From: Oceanisphaera psychrotolerans
GTDB lineage: Bacteria; Pseudomonadota; Gammaproteobacteria; Enterobacterales; Aeromonadaceae
NCBI RefSeq assembly: GCF_001870485.1
Contig: NZ_MDKE01000027.1
Span: forward strand, 1 to 32,453
Reading direction: 5' to 3'
Length of the DNA stretch: 32,453 bases
In this document: positions 7,707 through 15,542 of the stretch, in pieces
How positions within the stretch are numbered: the stretch's first letter is position 1
Layout of the letters: each line of letters opens with the position of its first letter
The notes under the pieces: generated by a model
What the model was told of the DNA's origin: nothing
The model's database searches: none
Seen by the model: the letters and a program-made list of their open reading frames with translations, nothing else
Program-made: the position numbers and the translations under genes

Positions 7707-9218
7707 TCACATGGGCCCGACTGGCAGCCCCAGCATGAAGTACAGCAAAAAAGCGCCACCCCAGATTGTGAATAGCAACAGGGCATAGGGTAACATCATC
7801 GCCAGGAAGGTACCGAAGCGTACCTCGGGGTTATAGCGGGCGATCAACGCAAGCACCATGGGGATATAAGGGTTGGTGGGCGAGATAATGTTGGTGGTGG
7901 AGTCCGCGATACGGTAGGCCATCTGGGTATTGGCAGGGTCTATGCCCAGCAGCATAAAGAGCGGTATAAATACCGGTGCCATGATGGCCCACTGGGCCGA
8001 GCCGCTGAATACGATCAGGTTCATGGCTCCGGCCAGCACCATGAACAACGCCAGCATCACGATATTGGGCAACTGCAGCCCGGATAACCATTCGGCCCCA
8101 TTTACTGCCACGTAGATGGCCAGATTAGACCAGTTGAACCAGCCGATAAACTGGGCGATCACGAACACCAGGACTATGTAGCCGCCTACACTCTTCAATG
8201 CTCTGGTCATCAACTCCGGCACATCGTCAGCTTGCTTGATGGCCCCCGACTTCACGCCGAACACCACGGCACAGAGGATAAAGAAGCCCATGATTACCGG
8301 GATGATACCGCTCAGAAATGGCGACGGTACCAGTCCGCCATCGGCGTTGCGCAGCGGAGAGCCGGACGGCAGCAGTACCAGCAGGAACAGCGCCAGGTAG
8401 ATGGCAGCGGCGGCCAGAGTCCATTTCAGCGCCTGCTTTTCTTGGATTGAGACGGTATAGCTCTGCCCCATATCGGCGCCTTCACGACTACGCAGTGAAT
8501 CAAAGCGGGGTTCGATATATTTATCGGTAATCAAGGTGCCCGCGATCACCAGTAAGGGAACTGAAAGCAGCATAAAGTACCAGTTGGCGGCCGGAGATAC
8601 TTCTGTCGCCTGCACCACGGCCGCAGCTTCGGTGGATATACCCGACAACAGTACATCGGTACCGGCGATAAACAGGTTGGCGGTAAAACCGGCGGCCACC
8701 GCCACGAAGCCGGCGGCAATACCGACGATGGGGTTGCGGTTGGTGGCGGCAAAGACAATACCAGCCAGCGGCGGCACCAGGATAAAGGCAGCGTCCGAGG
8801 CAAGGTTGCCGATGATACCCACCATAAAGACAGTGCCGGTGACAAACTTGCGTGGGGCATTGAGCAAAGAGGCCTTGATTGCCGCCTCGGCCAGACCCAC
8901 TTCCTGCATCAGCCCCACCGCCAGCATCATGCATAGCACCAGGCCGAGCGGTTTGAATGACACGAAATTGCCGACCATGGACTGGAGGATGTAGATCAGT
9001 CCTTCACCACTTAGCAGACTGCGCACCATTATCTCGTTGCCGTTGCCCGGGTGAATCACACTGCCGCCGATGGCGTTAATCAGGGCCGACAATACCATGA
9101 CGGCGCCGCACAGATAGATAAACAGATAAAAGGGATGCGGCAGTTTATCGCCAATGCGCTCGATCCGCTGGATCATGTTGGAGGGGCGAGAGACCGCGCC
9201 GGTATTGATGGATGACAT
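7707..9218 (-). CDS. AbgT-family transporter
   Basis: A 503-residue integral inner-membrane protein with roughly a dozen hydrophobic segments. ERIGDKLPHPFYLF near 20-33, GFTANLFIAGTD, the AGAMNLIVFSGSAQWAI stretch and DSTTNIISPTNPYIP are characteristic of the AbgT family, whose founder takes up p-aminobenzoyl-glutamate in E. coli; other members export sulfonamides. An AAAGGA lies nine bases before the ATG. The M20D amidohydrolase gene is 63 bases upstream on the same strand, matching the E. coli abg pairing of hydrolase and importer. The actual substrate is not known, and I do not assign abgT by name. Confidence 0.85.
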   Translation of the reverse strand: MSSINTGAVSRPSNMIQRIERIGDKLPHPFYLFIYLCGAVMVLSALINAIGGSVIHPGNGNEIMVRSLLSGEGLIYILQSMVGNFVSFKPLGLVLCMMLAVGLMQEVGLAEAAIKASLLNAPRKFVTGTVFMVGIIGNLASDAAFILVPPLAGIVFAATNRNPIVGIAAGFVAVAAGFTANLFIAGTDVLLSGISTEAAAVVQATEVSPAANWYFMLLSVPLLVIAGTLITDKYIEPRFDSLRSREGADMGQSYTVSIQEKQALKWTLAAAAIYLALFLLVLLPSGSPLRNADGGLVPSPFLSGIIPVIMGFFILCAVVFGVKSGAIKQADDVPELMTRALKSVGGYIVLVFVIAQFIGWFNWSNLAIYVAVNGAEWLSGLQLPNIVMLALFMVLAGAMNLIVFSGSAQWAIMAPVFIPLFMLLGIDPANTQMAYRIADSTTNIISPTNPYIPMVLALIARYNPEVRFGTFLAMMLPYALLLFTIWGGAFLLYFMLGLPVGPM

Positions 9219-9249
9219 TGCTGGAGTCCTTTCTTTAATTAACAGAATT

Positions 9250-9272
9250 GGCTCCCCCGATTCTGGAGAGCC
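9250..9272 (-). other. Hairpin between the amidohydrolase and transporter genes
   Basis: In the minus-strand transcript GGCUCUCC pairs with GGGGAGCC (8 bp with one U-G pair) directly after the hydrolase stop codon. No T-run follows. It may set the relative level of the two messages by 3'-end protection or partial termination, which is inferred. Confidence 0.4.
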
Positions 9273-9281
9273 GTTCCGGGG

Positions 9282-10457
9282 TTATCCCATCTGGTGTACC
9301 AGGGTCACGAAATAGGCCGCACCCGCCGGTATAATTGAATCGTTAAAGTCATATCGCTTGTTGTGCAGCCCTACGCTGCAGCCGGGGTCGTTGCTGCCGT
9401 TGCCGATAAAGCCGTAGCAGCCCGGCACCTTGCCGAGGAAATAGGCGAAGTCCTCGCTTCCCATCAGTGGCTCGGTAGCCCCATCTACTCCGGCCTCACC
9501 GGCTACCGCAGTAGCGGCTTGAACCGCCATGGCAGTTTCTGCGGGAGTGTTGACAGTAGGCGGGTGACTGATAGGGCCGAGTCGGAATTCAGCTTCCATT
9601 TCGAAGGCTTTGGCCAGATTAGGCACCAGGGTTTCCAGCCTGGTGATGACGTTATTGCGGGTATCATGTGCCAGGGTGCGGAAGGTGCCGCTGATATGAG
9701 CCTCGTCGGCGATGGCGTTGGTGGTTTCACCGCCGTGGATTTGGGTTACCGAAATGACGACAGGCTCCAGCGGACTAAAAGTCCTGCTGACCAGAGCCTG
9801 GATACCCTGATAGATATGGGTCGCCACCAACAAGGGATCCCGGGTTTTGTGGGGGAGACCGGCGTGACCGCTATCACCCTTGACGGTAATGAACAGCCGA
9901 TCCGAACTGGCCATGATGGGTCCTTCCCGGAAGGCAAACTGGCCTGCAGGAATGCCAGGCATATTGTGCAGAGCAAAGCAGCTGTCCACTGGGAAACGCT
10001 CTAGTACGCCTTCATGTATCATCCGTTCGGCACCCCCCACTCCTTCTTCCGCTGGCTGGAAGAACAGGACGGCAGTACCTTTGAAATCCTTGTGCAGAGC
10101 AAGGTATCTTGCCGCCATCAGTAGCATGGTAGTGTGGCCGTCGTGACCACAGGCGTGCATCTTGCCGGCACAGCCGGATTTGTGTTCGAAGGTGTTTTCT
10201 TCATCAATCGGTAGTGCATCCATATCGGCACGCAGACCGATACGTTTGCCCGGTCCCTGGTTGCCATGGATCACCGCTACTACTGCCGTTTCGGCAAAGT
10301 CGGTACAAATCTCGTCTACCCCATAGGCGGTCAGATGCTCTACGACCAGCGCTTGGGTATTACGTTCTTCAAAGCCAAGCTCAGGATGACGATGGATACG
10401 ACGACGAATGGCTTGTGCTTCTGACTGCCATTCATTCAGTTGTTCTAAGGGAGACAT
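9282..10457 (-). CDS. M20D-family amidohydrolase (hippurate/aminoacylase-like)
   Basis: A metal-dependent hydrolase that cleaves the amide bond of N-acyl or N-aroyl amino acids; the exact substrate is not evident. The 391-residue protein has IRRRIHRHPELGFEE at 17-31, the metal-binding MHACGHDGHTTML at 100-112 (Cys103, His105), PAEEG at 135-139 with acidic ligands, His164 in ALHN, and a C-terminal MGSEDFAYF. No signal peptide is seen, so it is probably cytoplasmic. The ATG at 10457 is preferred over an adjoining upstream TTG, with GGA seven bases before it. It is paired with the AbgT-type transporter downstream, suggesting import followed by hydrolysis. Confidence 0.87.
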   Translation of the reverse strand: MSPLEQLNEWQSEAQAIRRRIHRHPELGFEERNTQALVVEHLTAYGVDEICTDFAETAVVAVIHGNQGPGKRIGLRADMDALPIDEENTFEHKSGCAGKMHACGHDGHTTMLLMAARYLALHKDFKGTAVLFFQPAEEGVGGAERMIHEGVLERFPVDSCFALHNMPGIPAGQFAFREGPIMASSDRLFITVKGDSGHAGLPHKTRDPLLVATHIYQGIQALVSRTFSPLEPVVISVTQIHGGETTNAIADEAHISGTFRTLAHDTRNNVITRLETLVPNLAKAFEMEAEFRLGPISHPPTVNTPAETAMAVQAATAVAGEAGVDGATEPLMGSEDFAYFLGKVPGCYGFIGNGSNDPGCSVGLHNKRYDFNDSIIPAGAAYFVTLVHQMG

Positions 10458-10780
10458 CAATATTTCCGACGGCTAATTGGATTGCATCACGCTATCAGCT
10501 TCCGGCAAACAACTGATAATCGGTTTGCTAATGGTTCCAGTAGTGAAATTAATAACTGACGTTGATGTGTTGTTGGGCATTCAACAGTACACGTCATAAC
10601 TCGTTCATAGGTAACTTGTTGGTCGGTACTGAATCGAGGGAGAGTGGGGAGTTGAGCTTTTGGGCAATGTTCACTGTCATTGCTACGGCTGAGCGTACGG
10701 GGAGGTATCTACAGCGCGTCGGGGGAGCTACCCCTTCTGTTGCTGGGTCGGCTCCCCCGCGTATAACGTCGCTTAAGAGC
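10458..10780. other. Structured non-coding gap between metY and the amidohydrolase
   Basis: This 323-base gap has no supportable gene. It contains two hairpins. At 10563-10596 a 13-bp stem with a two-base bulge closes a six-base loop. At 10720-10759 a 9-bp stem (CGGGGGAGC/GCTCCCCCG) with a 22-base loop lies 21 bases after the metY stop and may end that transcript, although no T-run follows. A clear promoter for the amidohydrolase was not found. Confidence 0.5.
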
Positions 10781-12049
10781 TTAGGCCTTCAGCGCCTGCT
10801 CCAGATCGGCAATGATGTCGTCGCTGTGCTCGATGCCGATGGACAGACGGATCATCTCCGGCTTCACGCCTGCCTGAGCCTGTTCGGCTGCGCTCATCTG
10901 GCGGTGGGTGGTGGAGGCCGGGTGGCAGGCCAGTGACTTGGCGTCACCTATGTTCACCAGTCGTTTGATGAGCTGGAGCGCATCGTAGAAACGAACGCCC
11001 GCTTCATAGCCGCCCTTCAGGCCGAACGACAGAATGGCCGAGGGTTTGCCTTTCATGAATCGTTGGGCACGTTCGTAGTCCGGGTGATCTTCCAGACCCG
11101 CGTAGTTGACCCAGGCTACCAGCGGGTGATTTTTCAGGAACTCGGCCACCTTGAAGGTGTTGTCCACGTGGCGCTCCATGCGCAGCGGCAGGGTTTCCAG
11201 GCCCTGCAGCAGCAGGAAGGCATTGAGCGGCGCCAGGGCACTGCCGGTGTTACGCAGCGGCACGGTTCGGGCGCGGGCGATAAAGGCCGCAGGGCCGAAG
11301 GCCTCGGTGTAGACGACGCCGTGGTAGGCCGGCTCGGGCTCGTTGAACTGGGGGAAGCGTTCCTTGTGGTCGGCCCAGGGGAAGGTGCCGCTGTCGACGA
11401 TGATGCCACCCAGGGAGTTGCCATGGCCGCCGATGTATTTGGTGAGTGAGTGCACCACGATGTCGGCGCCGAATTCGATGGGCTTGCACAGCAGGGGGGT
11501 GGCCACGGTGTTATCCACGATCAAGGGAACGCCCTGGGCATGGGCCACGTCGGCCAGGCCCTGAATGTCGGCGACGTTGCCCGCCGGGTTGCCGATGCTC
11601 TCGCAGTACACGGCCTTGGTGTTGGCGTCGATCAGCTTGGCAATGGCTTGCGGGCTGGCATCTTCGGCGAAGCGTACTTCAATCCCCAGGCTCGGCAGCA
11701 TGTGGGCAAACAGGGTGTAGGTGCCGCCATACAGCTGGGGGGTGGTGATGATGTTGTCACCGCTCTGGGCCAGGGTGAGGATGGCATAGTGGATGGCGGC
11801 ACTGCCCGCCGAAACCACCAGGCCGGCGATGCCGCCTTCGAGGGCGGCGACCCGCTGTTCCAGCACGTCGTTGGTGGGGTTCATGATGCGGGAATAGATG
11901 TTGCCCGGCACTTCCAGGTTGAACAGGTCGGCGCCATGCTGGGCGCTGTCGAATTCGAAGGCCACGGTTTGATAAATAGGCACGGCCACCGATTTGGTGG
12001 TGGGATCCGTGGTGTAGCCGTGGTGGACAGCCAGGGTTTCGTCTTTCAT
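10781..12049 (-). CDS. metY: O-acetylhomoserine sulfhydrylase
   Basis: This cytoplasmic PLP enzyme makes homocysteine from O-acetylhomoserine and sulfide, the direct-sulfhydrylation route to methionine. The protein has 422 residues, the usual length. YSRIMNPTND at 52-61, QLYGGTYTLF at 105-114, the cofactor-binding Asp179 in VDNTVATP and the Schiff-base Lys204 in HSLTKYIGGHG are all present. The characteristic internal EPAYHGVVYTEAFG separates it from cystathionine gamma-synthase. AAGGA lies about nine bases before the ATG. It stands alone with its own promoter. No MetJ-like AGACGTCT repeats were seen in front. Confidence 0.9.
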   Translation of the reverse strand: MKDETLAVHHGYTTDPTTKSVAVPIYQTVAFEFDSAQHGADLFNLEVPGNIYSRIMNPTNDVLEQRVAALEGGIAGLVVSAGSAAIHYAILTLAQSGDNIITTPQLYGGTYTLFAHMLPSLGIEVRFAEDASPQAIAKLIDANTKAVYCESIGNPAGNVADIQGLADVAHAQGVPLIVDNTVATPLLCKPIEFGADIVVHSLTKYIGGHGNSLGGIIVDSGTFPWADHKERFPQFNEPEPAYHGVVYTEAFGPAAFIARARTVPLRNTGSALAPLNAFLLLQGLETLPLRMERHVDNTFKVAEFLKNHPLVAWVNYAGLEDHPDYERAQRFMKGKPSAILSFGLKGGYEAGVRFYDALQLIKRLVNIGDAKSLACHPASTTHRQMSAAEQAQAGVKPEMIRLSIGIEHSDDIIADLEQALKA

Positions 12050-12081
12050 CGGGTACTTTCCTTGTAGGAGTAAAGTCGTCC

Positions 12082-12110
12082 AATGTAGGAGCTTTCATCC
12101 TGACTGTAAA
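12082..12110 (-). promoter_or_regulatory. Sigma70 promoter of metY
   Basis: On the minus strand TTTACA (12110-12105) and TACATT (12087-12082) are spaced by exactly 17 bases, in the gap between the histidine-kinase stop and metY. The transcript would begin about 30 bases before the metY ATG. Confidence 0.6.
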
Positions 12111-12117
12111 GGTACGC

Positions 12118-13503
12118 TCAGCGCGGTAACAGTACCTGAACCAGCAGTCCTCCCTGGGGGTGATTCTCCAGTGTGAGCTCGCCGCCATGCTGATGGATCA
12201 GGGTGCGGGCGATGGCCAGCCCCAGCCCGATGCTGCCGTCTTCCTGGTTGCGGGCCGGGTCCAGCCGGGTGAAGGGTTTGAATACCTCTTCCAGCTGCTC
12301 TTGCGGAATGCCGGGGCCGAAGTCTCGGATCAGCACGCGCACTCGTTTCGGCTCGGCGAGCAATCTCACTTCCACCTTGCCGCCGTATTTGACGCCGTTT
12401 TCCAGCAAATTCTGCAGCGCCCGTCGCAGGGCGGTGGGGCGTCCCCGGTAGATAATGGCATCCTGTTCTTCCAGGCTGATCTCATGGCCGTTGTCCTGCA
12501 GATCGTCGCACAGGCTTTGCAACAGGCTGGGCAGATCCAGATTCCGTACCGGTTCGGCCAGGCCGTCTTCCCGGGCAAACTGCAGGGTGGCGTTCAGCAT
12601 TTGCTCCATGCGCTTCAGTCCTTGCTGAAGTTTCTGTTTGTCTTCGCCCTCGGGCAGAAACTCGCAACGTAGCTGCAAGGTGGTGATGGGTGTGCGCAGG
12701 TCGTGCGAAATGGCCGCCAGCATGCGGGTTCGATCGGAGACGAATCGATCGAGCCGGTCCTGCATGCGGTTGAAGGCCGACAGCATTTCACGGATTTCGC
12801 TCGGTCCGCTTTCTGTGAGTGGCTCGAGCTTGTCGCCCCGGCCCAGTCGTTCGGCCTGGCGGGCCAGTTCTTTCAGGGGGCGGGTGGTGCGTTGCAGCAG
12901 CCAGATCATCATCCCGGCCAGCAGGGCGGCCAGTACGACGAAGGACAGTATCGCCTTGGCGGACCAGGCGGGAATGTCCCGGTCGGTCAGCGAGGTGAAG
13001 CTCAGCCAGTGGCCGTCGGCCAGTTCGATTACGCCATGGAGACGAATATCGGACCGTGGCGGCGGGTGGGGATGCCGACGTCGATCTCGCTCTCGCTCTC
13101 GTTCCCGGGGGGGCCAGTCACGCAGGCCCTGACGGGACTCGATGCTGATATGAATGTCTCTCTGATCGGGGTAGTCGAGCTTGTTGCGGATGATACGTTC
13201 GAAGTTTGCGCTCCGCTCTCCGGGCTGGGGGCGGGTGTCGGTCACGGTCAGCAGCAGGGTTTCGCTGCGGCTGGCGCGCAGAATTTCGTCGTGCAGGGCG
13301 GGGGGAGACTGGTTGAGCAGACGGGTAACCGCAATCAGTCGTTGCAGGGTAAAGCGGCTGTTGACCATCCCGAGGGTTTCTTCCCGCTCCATGCGGTAAA
13401 TCTGTACGCCCACCAGCTGGATCAGTACCAGGGCAAACAGCGCGACCACTATCACCTGGCCGGTGAGGCTGCCCAGCCAGTAGCGAAGACGCTTAGTCCC
13501 CAT
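12118..13503 (-). CDS. Membrane sensor histidine kinase (EnvZ/CpxA type)
   Basis: The sensor of a two-component system. The 461-residue protein has TM1 at about 17-35, a periplasmic region to about 180, TM2 at about 183-204 and a HAMP segment to about 257. The phosphoacceptor is His267 in ISHDLRTP, the N-box NLLENGVKY is at 366-374, DFGPGIP at 394-400 and GLGLA at 426-430. The periplasmic part carries an odd Arg/Glu then His/Pro tract at 131-150. Its 5' end overlaps the response-regulator gene by 11 bases, so the two are translationally coupled. The signal is unknown; the divergent Spy/CpxP-like gene suggests envelope or metal stress. Confidence 0.87.
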   Translation of the reverse strand: MGTKRLRYWLGSLTGQVIVVALFALVLIQLVGVQIYRMEREETLGMVNSRFTLQRLIAVTRLLNQSPPALHDEILRASRSETLLLTVTDTRPQPGERSANFERIIRNKLDYPDQRDIHISIESRQGLRDWPPRERERERDRRRHPHPPPRSDIRLHGVIELADGHWLSFTSLTDRDIPAWSAKAILSFVVLAALLAGMMIWLLQRTTRPLKELARQAERLGRGDKLEPLTESGPSEIREMLSAFNRMQDRLDRFVSDRTRMLAAISHDLRTPITTLQLRCEFLPEGEDKQKLQQGLKRMEQMLNATLQFAREDGLAEPVRNLDLPSLLQSLCDDLQDNGHEISLEEQDAIIYRGRPTALRRALQNLLENGVKYGGKVEVRLLAEPKRVRVLIRDFGPGIPQEQLEEVFKPFTRLDPARNQEDGSIGLGLAIARTLIHQHGGELTLENHPQGGLLVQVLLPR

Positions 13504-14218
13504 GGCGAATATCGGCCACCAGCATATAGCCGCCGCCCCAGATGGTCTTGATAAGCTGAGGGTGTCGGGAGTCGGATTCGAGCTTGCGCCGCAGCCGGCT
13601 GACCAGGGTGTCGATGGCGCGGTCGAAGGCCTGGGCCTCCCGCCCCCGGGCCAGATCCAGCAATTGATCCCTGCTCAGTACCCGGTTGGGATGCCGGGTG
13701 AAGACGCGCAGCAAATCAAATTCGGCGGTGCTCAGGCTGATGGTCACACCCTTGTCGTCGAGCAATTCCCGGCGGGCCAGGTCCAGGGTCCATTGACCAA
13801 AGCCAAGCCGCTTGGGTTCATCGGCCGCGGGCGATAACCCCGCCTCCGGCTGGCGGCGTAATACCGCCTTGATCCGGGCCAATAGCTCACGGGGATTGAA
13901 CGGTTTGGGCAGATAGTCGTCCGCCCCTATTTCCAGACCCACGATGCGGTCGGTTTCCTCACCCATGGCAGTGAGCATGATGATGGGCACCTCATTGCCC
14001 TGGCCACGGAGTTCGCGGCACAGGGTCAGGCCGTCGTCTCCGGGGAGCATCAAATCCAGAATGATCAGATCGGGACTCTGGCGGCTCAGATACTGACGCA
14101 TTTCCTGGCCGTCACGCACGCCCTGTACCTGATAACCGTGTTGTTCCAGAAAACGTTTCAGCAAATCGCGGATTTCCCCGTGATCGTCCACTACCAGCAA
14201 CTGCCTGCCTTTGTTCAT
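13493..14218 (-). CDS. OmpR-family response regulator
   Basis: The DNA-binding partner of the adjacent kinase. The 241-residue protein has a receiver domain with Asp11/Asp12, phosphoacceptor Asp55 in LIILDLMLPG, Thr83 and Lys105. A C-terminal winged helix spans about 130-235 with LSTAEFDLLRVF, DRAIDTLVSRLRRKLE and IKTIWGGGYML. It resembles OmpR/RstA/CpxR, and an exact orthologue cannot be named. It is divergent from the Spy/CpxP-like gene across 176 bases holding repeated TGACA boxes, the expected target of the phosphorylated regulator. Confidence 0.9.
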   Translation of the reverse strand: MNKGRQLLVVDDHGEIRDLLKRFLEQHGYQVQGVRDGQEMRQYLSRQSPDLIILDLMLPGDDGLTLCRELRGQGNEVPIIMLTAMGEETDRIVGLEIGADDYLPKPFNPRELLARIKAVLRRQPEAGLSPAADEPKRLGFGQWTLDLARRELLDDKGVTISLSTAEFDLLRVFTRHPNRVLSRDQLLDLARGREAQAFDRAIDTLVSRLRRKLESDSRHPQLIKTIWGGGYMLVADIRHGD

Positions 14219-14272
14219 ATCTTACCTCTCATCGTGACCCCGCCAGTATAAGCGTCTTCAAAGGGGAAATAA

Positions 14273-14347
14273 TGTCAAAGTATGACAGCGGGCAAAGGCG
14301 TCACACTTTGTGACAAAAAAGCCGGTGGGTGACACAGTTTGCTGACA
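14273..14347. promoter_or_regulatory. Cluster of TGACA/TGTCA boxes, probable response-regulator target
   Basis: TGTCA at 14273-14277 and TGACA at 14283-14287, 14330-14334 and 14343-14347 surround a dyad GTCAC-N5-GTGAC at 14300-14314 that continues into another TGACA (14311-14315). Such repeats between a response-regulator gene and a divergent periplasmic-protein gene are typical of autoregulated two-component loci. Assignment to this regulator is inferred. Confidence 0.5.
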
Positions 14348-14394
14348 AGGGATTGCTTTAATTGATAGCGAAACCACCACAGATAGAGGTCATT

Positions 14395-14874
14395 ATGATG
14401 AAAGCCAAACACAGCGCCCTGTTGCTTGCCGCCACCTTGCTGACGGTTCCCGCTCTGGTGAGTGCCGCGAGCCACGGAGCCGACGGTGAGCCAGGAGCGC
14501 ACAAGGCGCAAATGAAAGAAGGCTGCGAGGGTGAACGCGGCGGCATGAAAGAGCGGGGCCATCACGGTCAGCGTCATCACGAAAGGATGGGTGGCAAGAT
14601 GATGGACCCGGTCCGTTTCGAACAGCATCTGAACAAGCGGCTGGAAAAGCTGGAGAGTCCCGAGCTGAAGGCGCAGTTTGTAGCCACGCGCCAGGCCCGC
14701 CTGGCGGCCATGGAGCAGCAGATGTTGCTGCACAAGATGATGGCCGAGCACAAGGCGGACAAGATAGAAGATGCGGAGCTTAAAGCCGCCACCCTGGAGC
14801 AAATTGCCGCCGACAGCAAGGTGAAGCAGCTGCGCCTCAAGCAGATGCAAGAGACCCTGAGCAAGTTTAACTGA
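14395..14874 (+). CDS. Spy/CpxP-like periplasmic protein, His/Met-rich
   Basis: A 159-residue exported protein. A signal peptide (KAKHSALLLAATLLTVPAL, cleavage after about VSA at 22-24) is followed by a His/Met/Gly-rich segment (HHGQRHHERMGGKMM at 56-70) and then long charged helices to the end, the general plan of Spy/CpxP/ZraP chaperone-like proteins. The exact LTxxQ repeats of CpxP are not obvious. The His/Met cluster could bind metal. Two adjacent ATGs (14395, 14398) follow AGAGG; either may start. It is divergent from the OmpR-type regulator and is probably its main target, perhaps feeding back on the sensor. Function is inferred. Confidence 0.75.
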   Translation: MMKAKHSALLLAATLLTVPALVSAASHGADGEPGAHKAQMKEGCEGERGGMKERGHHGQRHHERMGGKMMDPVRFEQHLNKRLEKLESPELKAQFVATRQARLAAMEQQMLLHKMMAEHKADKIEDAELKAATLEQIAADSKVKQLRLKQMQETLSKFN

Positions 14875-14886
14875 AGGTAGACAAAC

Positions 14887-14915
14887 CCGGCCCATGAGTA
14901 AATAGGATGGGCCGG
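14887..14915. terminator. Hairpin terminator between convergent genes
   Basis: CCGGCCCAT (14887-14895) pairs perfectly with ATGGGCCGG (14907-14915) around an 11-base loop, between the ends of the Spy-like gene and asnC. A short T-rich stretch follows on the minus strand (GTTTGTCT), so it may serve asnC best and the other gene weakly. Confidence 0.6.
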
Positions 14916-14929
14916 TGTTGGGTTGTACT

Positions 14930-15400
14930 TTAAGGCGTCACGTCCCTGTCTATCGGCTGCTGCAGGGAGATCAGGGTCTCGGTGGACTGAATTTCGTCGA
15001 TGGGCTGCAACCGGTGGATCAGCACCTGTTGCAGTTCGTCGATGGATCGGGTCATCACCTTGATGAAGATGTTGTAGTGGCCGGTGGTGTAGTAGGCCTC
15101 GACCACTTCTTCCAGCTGTTCCAGCTTGGCCAGTGCCTGGGGATAATCCCGGGCGCTTTTCAGTATGATGCCGATAAAACAACAGACGTCGTAACCCAGC
15201 TTCTTGGGATTCACCTGCACTCGGGTGCCTTCGATGATGCCCGCCTGCTTCATTTTTTCTACCCGTACATGAATGGTGCCGGGGCTGACCGCGAAACGCT
15301 TGGCCAGCTCCGCATAAGGCACCCGGGCATTTTCCATCAGTGCCATCAGGATGGATTTGTCCAGATTATCGATTCGGTAATGAAGGTCGCCTTTTTCCAT
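14930..15400 (-). CDS. asnC: AsnC transcriptional regulator (Lrp family)
   Basis: This regulator activates asnA when asparagine is scarce and represses its own gene in E. coli. The 156-residue protein has an N-terminal HTH (YAELAKRFAVSPGTIHVRVEKM, about 29-50) and a C-terminal ligand-binding domain containing YYTTGHYNIFIKVM. DNLDKSIL, KKLGYDVCCFIGIILKSARDYP and IDEIQSTETLISLQ are close to the E. coli protein. I start at the ATG at 15400; an upstream in-frame TTG at 15421 would add seven residues. It is divergent from asnA, which supports the name. Confidence 0.93.
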   Translation of the reverse strand: MEKGDLHYRIDNLDKSILMALMENARVPYAELAKRFAVSPGTIHVRVEKMKQAGIIEGTRVQVNPKKLGYDVCCFIGIILKSARDYPQALAKLEQLEEVVEAYYTTGHYNIFIKVMTRSIDELQQVLIHRLQPIDEIQSTETLISLQQPIDRDVTP

Positions 15401-15435
15401 TTTATTCTGAATATCCTGCAAAAATAAGGTGATAT

Positions 15436-15455
15436 TTTGATGAATTTAAATCAAA
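15436..15455. promoter_or_regulatory. Candidate AsnC operator
   Basis: TTTGAT (15436-15441) and ATCAAA (15450-15455) form a perfect dyad around eight AT-only or nearly AT-only bases. It lies between asnC and asnA, 24 bases upstream of the asnA -35. A shorter relative, TGAT-N5-ATCA, occurs at 15501-15513 across the asnA -10. Confidence 0.5.
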
Positions 15456-15478
15456 TATAGAGTTTTTTCTATCCAATA

Positions 15479-15507
15479 TTGAACTAAGGTTCTCGTTCCC
15501 TGATTAT
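15479..15507 (+). promoter_or_regulatory. asnA: Sigma70 promoter of asnA
   Basis: TTGAAC (15479-15484) and GATTAT (15502-15507) are 17 bases apart, each matching four of six consensus bases. The transcript would start near 15514, about 30 bases before the asnA ATG. The AsnC-type dyad just upstream fits activation from an adjacent site. Confidence 0.5.
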
Positions 15508-15542
15508 TCATCAAAACCAGACAACAACCCCAGGTGAATGAG

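Noticed and set aside
9363..10004. Open frame opposite the amidohydrolase
   Set aside because: It is an antisense shadow with no domain and no ribosome site.
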